From NCBI GenBank assembly GCA_943324055.2, contig CALPKD020000027.1, positions 1 through 9,072 of the forward strand: 9,072 nucleotides of DNA, written 5' to 3'. The notes below the pieces were generated by a model. That model ran no database searches. It was not told the origin of the DNA and saw nothing but the letters and a program-made list of their open reading frames with translations. The stretch's first letter is position 1, and each line of letters opens with the position of its first letter. The stretch comes from Chitinophaga pinensis. Lineage in GTDB: Bacteria > Bacteroidota > Bacteroidia > Chitinophagales > Chitinophagaceae. Positions 1-7,034 of this stretch are shown here, piece by piece. The position numbers were made by a program, and so were the translations under genes.

Positions 1-90
1 AAAGAATAATTTCCCTCTTGGACTACTGTTAAGAGATTTCTCGCAAATCTTTGCTCACTAGTTTCTAAGGGGTTACAAAATAGTTAATTT

Positions 91-122
91 ATCGTATGAA
101 ACAAATTTCAAACGATTTTTTT
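91..122 (+). terminator. Probable intrinsic terminator of an upstream plus-strand gene
   Basis: An inverted repeat, ATCGT-A-TGAAA, loop CAAA, TTTCA-A-ACGAT, occupies 91-116. It forms an 11-position stem with a single A/A mismatch and is followed directly by seven T residues (116-122). A T-tract on the plus strand only means it would stop transcription coming from the left, before the metalloprotease promoter. The stem is AT-rich and therefore weaker than the hairpin at 2782-2816. No gene to its left can be identified from the 90 bases available. A second small hairpin (AGATTT, loop CTCGC, AAATCT, 34-50) lies just upstream and may belong to the same 3' region. Confidence 0.55.
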
Positions 123-148
123 ATTTAAAATTTATGATTAAATAACAG

Positions 149-174
149 TTGTTACAATAAAGAAAATATATTTA
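149..174 (+). promoter_or_regulatory. Weak candidate Bacteroidota-type promoter for the metalloprotease
   Basis: TATATTTA at 167-174 matches five of the six fixed positions of the Bacteroidota -7 element TAnnTTTG. A TTG at 149-151 could be the -33 element, but the spacer of 15 bases is shorter than the roughly 17-23 usual for this group. Transcription would begin near 180, leaving a leader of about 25-30 bases. The leader has no Shine-Dalgarno sequence and is A-rich just before the ATG at 208, as is common in this phylum. The region is very AT-rich, so a chance match is quite possible. Confidence 0.25.
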
Positions 175-207
175 TGGAGCTTTTATAAATTAACAATAAA
201 ATTTAAT

Positions 208-2715
208 ATGAAAAGATTTCTACTTTCTACGGGACTTGTCGTGCTTTTAGCGACAATTTCCACTGCTCAAAAAACGGACACCAGCGGAATGTCGGGTGCA
301 ATGAAAAAAGACGCCCCCGCAAAAGCAGGCCCAAAGCCGTTTTCAGAAGTAATCACCAAAAAGGCGATAAGTCAAAAAGGGGTATTTACCGTACATTCAT
401 TAGAGGATAAATTCTACTTTGAGATTCCTGATTCTCTTTTAGGACGTGAACTTTTAGCAGTGACTCGATTTGCTACAGTGGCGGGTGGCGCAAGGAAGTA
501 TGGTGGCGAGGAGGTCAACGAACAAAGCATTCAGTTTGAAAAAGGACCAAGTCAAAAAATATTCATGCGAGTTATTAGCCTGATAAGTCGAGCTGATTCA
601 ACACAAACCATTGCAAAAGCAGTAAAAAACTCCTATTTGGACCCAATTGTTGCCGCTTTTGAGATTAAAGCCTACGGAAAAGACTCTACAAGCAGTGTAA
701 TTGACGTAACAGACTTTTTTAAAGGTGATAATCAAGTAGTTAGCCTATCCAGTGGTGATAAACGTAATTTTAGCTTAAGCGCCCTTGCTGCTGACAGATC
801 GTATATTGAAAGCATTAAGACCTACCCTATTAATATCGAAATCAAAACCGTAAAAACATACAACGCAAGTAGTCCAACTCCTGGAAGCCCTTTTGGTGGT
901 GGTACTGTAATTCCTGCTGCAATCAATGCAGGCGCTGTAACGTTTGAATTAAACACGTCGGTATTGTTATTGCCTAAAACTCCTATGGGAAGACGTTTGT
1001 TTGACTCAAGAGTGGGCTATTTCGCAGACAATTTTGTAGAATATTCAGATGATCAACAAAAAGTTGAAAGCCAAACCTTTGCAGTTCGTTATAGATTGGA
1101 GCCAAAGGCAGAAGATATGGAGAATTACAAAAAAGGCGTTTTGGTTGAACCTAAAAAACCAATTATATACTATATAGATCCTGCAACCCCTGCAAAATGG
1201 GTGCCTTATTTAATTGCTGGTGTAAATGACTGGAATGCAGCATTTGAGAAAGCGGGTTGGAAAAATGCAATTAGCGGTAAAGAATGGCCTAAGGATAGCA
1301 CGATGAGCTTGGAAGATGCACGTTATTCAGTAATCCGTTATTTCGCATCTGATATCGAAAACGCTTATGGGCCTCAAGTACATGATCCAAGAAGTGGTGA
1401 GATTTTAGAAAGTCATATTGGCTGGTATCATAACGTAATGAGTTTGGTACACGATTGGTATATGATTCAAGCTTCAGCGGTAGATACTGCAGCTAGAAAA
1501 ATGACCTTTAGCGATGAGTTAATGGGTAACCTAATTCGTTTTGTATCTTCTCATGAAGTTGGACATACATTAGGATTGAGACACAATATGGGTAGCAGTA
1601 GCAAAACACCAGTTGAAAAATTAAGAGATAAAACATGGGTAGAAGCAAATGGTCACTCAGCTTCAATCATGGACTATGCTCGTTTTAATTATGTAGCACA
1701 ACCTGAAGATAAAATAACTCAACCGGGCTTATTTCCACGCATTGGAGACTATGACAAATGGGCAATCAAATGGGGATATTCTTACACTGGTTTAGAAGAT
1801 GAAAAAGCAGATCAAAAAATAACCAACAAATGGGCGGTTGATAATTTAAAAAATCCTCGTTTATGGTTTGGTGGAGAAGGTAGAAATGATGATCCTCGTG
1901 CTCAAACAGAGGACTTGGGTGACAATTCTGTTTTATCAAGTGAGTATGGTATCAAAAACTTGAAAAGAATTGTGGTACAATTGCCAGTATGGACAAAAGA
2001 AGAAGGAGATCATTATGAAAACCTTTCTCAAATGTACTTACAACTAGTTGGTCAATTTAGCAGATATATGGGCCATGTTGTGAAAAATGTAGGCGGTGTT
2101 TATGAAACATTAAAGTCTGTTGAAGAAGCTGGCGACGTATACACGCCAACTCCTGTTGCAATTCAAAAATCTGCAATGGCATTCTTACAAACTCAATTAT
2201 TCGCAACACCAAAATGGTTATTAGATAATTCTATTTTAAATAAAATATCTAATCCAGTTGCCAATGAAAGAATCCAATCTATTCAAACAAGTGTATTAAA
2301 AAGCTTGCTAGATAAGAATCGTTTGTACCGCTTAACAACAAGCAGTACAAGATTTACAACGAGTACTTACTCATTACATGAAATGATGGAAGATGCACGT
2401 AAAGGATTATTTGCCGAATTGAGCAATCAACAAACAAGTGATATATTCCGTCGTAACTTACAAAAAGTATACGTAAGCCAATTAGGGGACATAATTAATC
2501 CAGCTCCAGCAACAGCGAGTGCAAGTGCTGCAAGTCCTTTTATGAGTGCATCGGCAGATGTGAGAAACACAGATGTTGTTTCAGAAGCAAAAGCGCAATT
2601 GAAAAAATTGGCAGCTAGCATCAAAGCAAATAAAGCAAGTATTACAGATGCAACAACAGTGAATCACTTAGACGATTTGCAAGATAGAATTAAAGAGATC
2701 TTAGAACCTAAATAA
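208..2715 (+). CDS. Secreted zinc-dependent metalloprotease (DUF5118/DUF5117/DUF4953 family)
   Basis: This 835-residue protein is a predicted exported zinc endopeptidase of the metzincin type. Residues 1-20 form a Sec signal peptide (KR, then a hydrophobic core), with likely cleavage after STA so that Q21 becomes the mature N-terminus; no lipobox cysteine is seen. A Bacteroidota-style DUF5118 segment (about 40-95, including FEIPDSLLGREL) leads into DUF5117 (about 100-295), followed by the catalytic DUF4953 region (about 370-700). The zinc motif HEVGHTLGLRH spans 449-459: H449, H453 and H459 are the ligands and E450 the catalytic base. SIMDYA around M488 is the Met-turn, so the active site is intact. 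Residues 765-784 are Ala/Ser/Pro-rich and precede a helical, charged C-terminal tail. No recognisable type IX secretion C-terminal domain is visible, so it may stay in the periplasm or be membrane-associated. Length is normal for the family. The natural substrate is unknown. It is transcribed alone, convergent with the permease. Confidence 0.92.
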   Translation: MKRFLLSTGLVVLLATISTAQKTDTSGMSGAMKKDAPAKAGPKPFSEVITKKAISQKGVFTVHSLEDKFYFEIPDSLLGRELLAVTRFATVAGGARKYGGEEVNEQSIQFEKGPSQKIFMRVISLISRADSTQTIAKAVKNSYLDPIVAAFEIKAYGKDSTSSVIDVTDFFKGDNQVVSLSSGDKRNFSLSALAADRSYIESIKTYPINIEIKTVKTYNASSPTPGSPFGGGTVIPAAINAGAVTFELNTSVLLLPKTPMGRRLFDSRVGYFADNFVEYSDDQQKVESQTFAVRYRLEPKAEDMENYKKGVLVEPKKPIIYYIDPATPAKWVPYLIAGVNDWNAAFEKAGWKNAISGKEWPKDSTMSLEDARYSVIRYFASDIENAYGPQVHDPRSGEILESHIGWYHNVMSLVHDWYMIQASAVDTAARKMTFSDELMGNLIRFVSSHEVGHTLGLRHNMGSSSKTPVEKLRDKTWVEANGHSASIMDYARFNYVAQPEDKITQPGLFPRIGDYDKWAIKWGYSYTGLEDEKADQKITNKWAVDNLKNPRLWFGGEGRNDDPRAQTEDLGDNSVLSSEYGIKNLKRIVVQLPVWTKEEGDHYENLSQMYLQLVGQFSRYMGHVVKNVGGVYETLKSVEEAGDVYTPTPVAIQKSAMAFLQTQLFATPKWLLDNSILNKISNPVANERIQSIQTSVLKSLLDKNRLYRLTTSSTRFTTSTYSLHEMMEDARKGLFAELSNQQTSDIFRRNLQKVYVSQLGDIINPAPATASASAASPFMSASADVRNTDVVSEAKAQLKKLAASIKANKASITDATTVNHLDDLQDRIKEILEPK

Positions 2716-2781
2716 TATAAAGGCGCGGCACTTATTTTACACTAGCCGTGCATTTTAAAATTTAATTTTGGTGGCACTGCC

Positions 2782-2816
2782 AAAAAAAAGTCCCGATATA
2801 ATCGGGACTTTTTTTT
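2782..2816. terminator. Bidirectional intrinsic terminator, perfectly symmetric
   Basis: Eight A residues, GTCCCGAT (2790-2797), a three-base loop ATA, ATCGGGAC (2801-2808) and eight T residues form a perfect 16-base-pair inverted repeat. Read on either strand it gives a G+C-containing stem followed by a U-tract, so it can end transcription of the metalloprotease (stop 67 bases upstream) and of the permease (stop 20 bases away on the other strand). Its position between two convergent genes fits this role exactly. Confidence 0.93.
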
Positions 2817-2835
2817 ATCGTTCACTCGAAAATAT

Positions 2836-4119
2836 TTATTCATATCTCAATGCGTCAATAGGATTTAATGCTGCCGCTTTCATGGCTGGATAAATACCTG
2901 CAACCAGGCCTACAAAGGAGCATATAACAATTCCAATAATTACCCACATCCATGGAATTACGAATCCAGTGTGCAGGACTAAACTAAACACATTGCCAAC
3001 CAGTACGCCAAGAATAATACCAAATACGGCACCTAAAATACTGATTAAAATACTTTCAAATAAAAACTGACGGCGTATATCTTTTCGTTTGCCGCCAATT
3101 GCTTTTATCAATCCTACTTCTCTGGTTCTTTCGCTTACTGCAACAAGCATGATATTCATGAGTCCAATTGCTGCACCAATTAAAGTAATCATTCCTATCG
3201 CACCCGCGGCACCGCTAATGCCAGCTAAAAATCCAATAAACATTTCGGCAAATTTATCACTCTTGTCTATCACAAAATTGTCTAGCTCACTTGGTATTAA
3301 TCTTCTCGCCTTTCTCATTTGCTCAAAGGATTCACCAATAGCAGGATCTAATTCGGTTACATTATTTACCATCACGCCAATATTATAGGATGGACTCAAG
3401 TTTGAATATTGACGAATATTTTTTAGTGAAGTGATGACGATATCATCCTGTCTCATCATTGCACTTGAACCCTTAGATTTAAGCAAGCCAATCACTCTGT
3501 AAGGCTTGCTTTGTATTAAAATAACTTTGTCAATACTTCGCTCTGGCTTGTTACCAAAAAGCTTAGAAGCTACATTGCTTCCAATAATACAAACACTCCT
3601 ACCACTTTCTAAATCTACATTGTTTAAGTTTCGGCCAGTGGTCAACTGATAACCATTCACGGCTAAATAGTTTTCATCCCCTCCCCATAAAGTAACTTGA
3701 GGATTTGTTTTCTTGTCTTTATAATTTAATTCATTGTTCCCTCCAGCGCGTCTATACACACTCACTTGGGCCCTATTGAATCCATAATGATCTTTGAAAT
3801 AAGCAGCTTCCTCAATTTTAATAGGCTTATCTAAATTGGATTTTTTTTCTTTCTTCCCTTTCTTGATTTTTGAAAATGATTCCTGATTACCTCCACCTCC
3901 ACCAAAACGAGCATTCATTTCCTTATACCGAACGCTAAATGCATTTGCACCCATAAAGGAAAAGTTCTCCTTAAGGCTTTGATTCATAGCCGAAATAGCG
4001 GTAATAATGCCAATTAACGCCATAATACCAAATGCGATAATTGCAACGGTGATTCCCGTTCTTAGTTTATTGCTCTTGACGGTACGCCATGCTAATGTAA
4101 ATGAATCCTGAATTGTCAT
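2836..4119 (-). CDS. ABC transporter permease, MacB/FtsX type
   Basis: This 427-residue inner-membrane permease has the MacB-like four-helix plan. TM1 is at about 21-45, a large extracytoplasmic MacB_PCD domain at about 46-290, and three helices at about 295-327, 353-380 and 387-410 form the FtsX domain. The cytoplasmic coupling segment SERTREVGLIKAIGGKRKDI (329-348) contacts the ATPase in this family, and the C-terminus (PAMKAAALNPIDALRYE) is the standard MacB-type ending. Such permeases work as mechanotransmitters in efflux or in lipoprotein, lipid or peptide handling; the cargo cannot be told from sequence. Residues 73-93 contain five glycines and then a lysine-rich run (KIKKGKKEKK), an unusual low-complexity insert in the periplasmic domain. 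No ATP-binding subunit or membrane-fusion partner lies on either side in the window, so the ATPase must be encoded elsewhere. It starts 80 bases after nuoN on the same strand and ends at the shared terminator. The ATG is preceded by an AT-rich stretch without a Shine-Dalgarno. Confidence 0.9.
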   Translation of the reverse strand: MTIQDSFTLAWRTVKSNKLRTGITVAIIAFGIMALIGIITAISAMNQSLKENFSFMGANAFSVRYKEMNARFGGGGGNQESFSKIKKGKKEKKSNLDKPIKIEEAAYFKDHYGFNRAQVSVYRRAGGNNELNYKDKKTNPQVTLWGGDENYLAVNGYQLTTGRNLNNVDLESGRSVCIIGSNVASKLFGNKPERSIDKVILIQSKPYRVIGLLKSKGSSAMMRQDDIVITSLKNIRQYSNLSPSYNIGVMVNNVTELDPAIGESFEQMRKARRLIPSELDNFVIDKSDKFAEMFIGFLAGISGAAGAIGMITLIGAAIGLMNIMLVAVSERTREVGLIKAIGGKRKDIRRQFLFESILISILGAVFGIILGVLVGNVFSLVLHTGFVIPWMWVIIGIVICSFVGLVAGIYPAMKAAALNPIDALRYE

Positions 4120-4128
4120 GATACAAAG

Positions 4129-4145
4129 TTTAACTGAACGTTAAA
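4129..4145 (-). promoter_or_regulatory. Small inverted repeat just upstream of the permease start
   Basis: TTTAAC, spacer TGAAC, GTTAAA is a perfect 6-base inverted repeat ending 10 bases before the permease ATG. On the minus strand the sequence AAACTTTG (4124-4131) overlaps it and resembles a TAnnTTTG -7 element with one mismatch, but no clear -33 TTG is found at the usual distance. It may be an operator-promoter for the permease, or chance in AT-rich sequence. It lacks a U-tract, so it is not a convincing terminator for the nuo operon. Confidence 0.2.
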
Positions 4146-4199
4146 GGTAGTACAGATTCACGCATGTCCCGATTTAGGAGGATACTATTTGAAGAACGG

Positions 4200-5585
4200 C
4201 TAAAAGTATAGATAATTGAACAGTACGCTTGGTAGAATTCCTAGGACCAATAGCAAAATTGCTATAAATACAAGTTTGTACTGATAAGCATTGCTTACTT
4301 CTTGAAGAGCAGGCACTCCCGGAGTGAAATACATTGCTTGTATTAATTTGAAGTAGTAGTAGACACTAATAGCTGCAAAAATGATTGCAGTGATTAACAA
4401 CCACAGCCCAGCACCTGCCACATATAAGGCATTTAGCATATAATATTTTGCAAAGAAACCTCCTGTGATTGGAATCCCCGCCAATGAGCATAAAAAGATA
4501 GTAGTCGTAAATGCTAATAGTGGGTGTGCTTTTGCAAGACCATTAAATGCGTCAAAACTGTATTCCTTCATTTTAACGAGTACCCCAAAAACGCCAATGG
4601 TTGCTAAGGAATAAACCACTGCATATAATAAAAGGCCTTCGGTTGCAAAATTGGATTTGCCGTATAAGGCAAACAACATAAACCCAGCTTGCGCAATACT
4701 AGAATAAGCCAACATTCGCTTTACACTACGCTGAAATACCGCTGTAATGTTACCCACCAATAAAGTAGCGACAATCACAAACGGAAGTATGATATTCCAA
4801 GTATAGCCCAATGCTTTTGATTGACTTTCAAATACAATAAAAAATGCAATGAAAGCGGCAGCTTTAACGATTGTTGCCATGAATGAAGTAAAAACTGTTG
4901 GAGCACCATCATATACGTCTGGTGTCCAAAAATGAAAAGGAGCAGCAGATACTTTAAAGTTTAAAGCAGCAAATAATAAAATTAAACCACCAGCCAATAA
5001 AAATTGTTCCCTAGGCAAGCCCGTTGTAGTATTCAAAATGGGCGTTGCTAAATGAAAACTTCCCGTAGCCCCGTAAATAAAAGTAATCCCTAATAATAAG
5101 ATGCCAGTTGAGAAAGAACCCATTAAAAAATATTTCAACGAAGCCTCATTACTCAATAAATTCTTTTTATCAGCGCCAGTTAAGATATATAAAGGAATAG
5201 ATAATATTTCAATTCCAATAAATAACATCAATAAATTATCAAAAGAGGTAAGTACACTTACCCCGCATAATATAAAAAAGAATAATGCATAAAAGTCAGC
5301 TGCATGATTTCCAATTTTTTCAATCTCTTCCCCATTAATCCATATATAGATAAAGGTTAAGCCGAATAATATTGTATTGGTATACAGGCCAAATCTGTTA
5401 AAAGCTAACATTCCTTTTGTGTCAAAGTCAATGACCCACCAGCCATTCATTTGCGCTAAATTAGCAAGGATTAAAACGAGTAATCCGAAAAGCGTAATAT
5501 TCTTTTGCGCACCGGCACTTTTAATACCCCATGAGCAAAACATCATTACAACACCAAAAAAAGCAGAAAATATAATTGCATTCAT
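4200..5585 (-). CDS. nuoN: NADH-quinone oxidoreductase subunit N (complex I)
   Basis: NuoN is one of three antiporter-like proton-pumping subunits of the complex I membrane arm, next to NuoM and NuoK. With the ATG at 5585 it is 461 residues, somewhat shorter than the E. coli protein but with the full set of about 14 helices. Family residues are all present: E126 in GIEILSIPLY (TM5), K211 in NFKVSAAPFHFWTPDVYDGAP (TM7), K241 in IVKAAAF (TM8) and K380 in GGFFAKYY (TM12). These correspond to E133, K217, K247 and K395 of E. coli. A longer reading from a TTG at 5612 adds nine polar residues and overlaps nuoM by 11 bases. I prefer the ATG because it begins MNAII directly at the first helix, as NuoN proteins usually do, and has an A-rich stretch (AAAAGAA) just upstream. 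It follows nuoM by 16 bases and is the last nuo gene. Confidence 0.96.
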   Translation of the reverse strand: MNAIIFSAFFGVVMMFCSWGIKSAGAQKNITLFGLLVLILANLAQMNGWWVIDFDTKGMLAFNRFGLYTNTILFGLTFIYIWINGEEIEKIGNHAADFYALFFFILCGVSVLTSFDNLLMLFIGIEILSIPLYILTGADKKNLLSNEASLKYFLMGSFSTGILLLGITFIYGATGSFHLATPILNTTTGLPREQFLLAGGLILLFAALNFKVSAAPFHFWTPDVYDGAPTVFTSFMATIVKAAAFIAFFIVFESQSKALGYTWNIILPFVIVATLLVGNITAVFQRSVKRMLAYSSIAQAGFMLFALYGKSNFATEGLLLYAVVYSLATIGVFGVLVKMKEYSFDAFNGLAKAHPLLAFTTTIFLCSLAGIPITGGFFAKYYMLNALYVAGAGLWLLITAIIFAAISVYYYFKLIQAMYFTPGVPALQEVSNAYQYKLVFIAILLLVLGILPSVLFNYLYF

Positions 5586-5601
5586 TACTAATTCTTTTAA
5601 A

Positions 5602-7020
5602 TTATTTGACAAACAAGTTTTGTAAAGTATCGGCTGTTAAATTAAACAACGGCTGAGGATATACACCTGTAAAAAACACGACTACTAATAAAACAATAAG
5701 CACTGCTTGTGCATTTTTATTGGGCGACTGCATCCTATTTATCTTTTCACTCACAACACCATATGCCACTTTTTGAACCATGTTTAAGGTATAGATAGCC
5801 GCTAATATAATACTCACCCCGGCAGCAGCAGCTACCCAAGGATTAAATTGGAACAAACTATTAAACATTAAAAATTCTCCTACAAATGCGTTTGTTAAAG
5901 GAAGTGCGATATTGGCAAAAGCAAACCCAATCAATAATATTGCTAATGTGGGTTGCTTTTTTGCTAAGCCGCCTAAGTCTTTCATGGATCTCGTTCCTGT
6001 TTGTTGTTCAATTACATCTGCAACAATCCATAAACCCAATACATTAATTCCATGTGAAAACAATTGCGCTAAAACGCCTTGTGTTCCAATCTCATTTTGG
6101 GTAAATAAAGCAGCACTCATTAATCCAATGTGTGCAATAGATGAATACGCAATTAAGCGTTTGATATCATCCTGGCGAATTGCTATAAAAGAAGCATATA
6201 AAACACCAATCACAGATAAATCAACTATAAAAACAGACGCGGTTTTTGCTGCAATTGGGAACAAAGGCAACAACCATCTAAGGATACCATATAATCCCAT
6301 TTTAACCATCACTGCACTCAACACCATCGTTACTGCGGTAGGAGATTGCTCATACGCATCTGGCTGCCATGTATGCAAAGGGAAGATAGGCATCTTAATT
6401 GCGAAAGCTATAAAGAACAAAATAAAAGCAGTCATTTGCTGGCTACTAGTTAAAGTGGCATGCTTAAAGGATTCAATTAAAAAACTATGGTCTGTCGTAT
6501 TTGAATACAATAAAATAATTCCAATCAACATAAACAAGGATCCTACAAAAGTGTAAATAAAGAATTTAAATGTAATTGCAATTCTTTTCTCACCACCCCA
6601 AATGGAACACAAAAAGTAAACAGGGATCAAGGCCAATTCCCAAAAGAAATAAAACAACAATGCATCGCCTGCTAAAAAAACGCCCATTAAGCCAGTTTGA
6701 GTAAACATCAACAGCGATAAAAAAATATGCTTTTGCTTTGGCTGATTATTCGCTGTCGCTATAAGAATAGCAGGGAAACTAATTGCAGTCAATAAAATTA
6801 ATATTTTAGCCAACCCGTCCGCTTGTAATAAAAAACGGCTATTGAGTTGTGGTAGCCATGCAATGTCAAACGTAGCAGTTTTAGTAAATACAATATACAA
6901 TGCAACACCCAGTATTATTGCGCTAAATCCAATGGCTGTAGCATTTGCACGCTTATCGTCTTTAATAAACAATAAGATAATCGCTGCGATAAATGGAATG
7001 AATAAGATGGAAAGTAACAT
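5602..7020 (-). CDS. nuoM: NADH-quinone oxidoreductase subunit M (complex I)
   Basis: NuoM is the central antiporter-like subunit of the complex I membrane arm, lying between NuoL and NuoN, and translocates protons during NADH:quinone oxidation. It has 472 residues, with about 14 helices and a Proton_antipo_M core at roughly 120-400. The expected channel residues are present: E128 in FFWELALIPVYFL (TM5), K209 in FAIKMPIFPLHTWQPDAYEQSP (TM7), K240 in MVKMGLYG (TM8) and E382 in VGEFLMF (TM12). The terminal residue is glutamate rather than lysine, which is what distinguishes NuoM from NuoL and NuoN. The ATG at 7020 follows the nuoL stop by 14 bases and opens straight into TM1. No Shine-Dalgarno is seen, so translation may be coupled to nuoL or rely on an unstructured A/T-rich leader. 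Confidence 0.97.
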   Translation of the reverse strand: MLLSILFIPFIAAIILLFIKDDKRANATAIGFSAIILGVALYIVFTKTATFDIAWLPQLNSRFLLQADGLAKILILLTAISFPAILIATANNQPKQKHIFLSLLMFTQTGLMGVFLAGDALLFYFFWELALIPVYFLCSIWGGEKRIAITFKFFIYTFVGSLFMLIGIILLYSNTTDHSFLIESFKHATLTSSQQMTAFILFFIAFAIKMPIFPLHTWQPDAYEQSPTAVTMVLSAVMVKMGLYGILRWLLPLFPIAAKTASVFIVDLSVIGVLYASFIAIRQDDIKRLIAYSSIAHIGLMSAALFTQNEIGTQGVLAQLFSHGINVLGLWIVADVIEQQTGTRSMKDLGGLAKKQPTLAILLIGFAFANIALPLTNAFVGEFLMFNSLFQFNPWVAAAAGVSIILAAIYTLNMVQKVAYGVVSEKINRMQSPNKNAQAVLIVLLVVVFFTGVYPQPLFNLTADTLQNLFVK

Positions 7021-7034
7021 AGACGTTGCTTAAA

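Noticed and set aside
2..61. Possible C-terminal tail of an upstream plus-strand gene (19 codons, stop TAG at 59-61)
   Set aside because: Too short to recognise, and the other two plus frames also stop early (positions 7-9 and 30-32), so the reading frame of any upstream gene cannot be decided from this window.
2427..2624. Minus-strand open frame of 65 codons inside the metalloprotease gene
   Set aside because: It lies antisense to the conserved, clearly coding plus-strand protein and shows no recognisable domain or start context; it is a shadow frame.
3089..3388. Plus-strand open frame of 99 codons opposite the permease gene
   Set aside because: Antisense to the FtsX domain of the permease; the apparent hydrophobic product mirrors membrane-helix codons and has no independent support.
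4176..4181. AGGAGG, a perfect Shine-Dalgarno-like sequence on the plus strand
   Set aside because: No ATG or GTG follows at a usable distance; the nearest candidate is a TTG whose frame stops after four codons. Genes on this strand are absent here.
5912..6556. Plus-strand open frame of 214 codons opposite nuoM
   Set aside because: It is the complement of a well-conserved membrane protein gene. Its product is rich in Ile, Lys, Asn and Cys without any recognisable fold, as expected when hydrophobic codons are read antisense.
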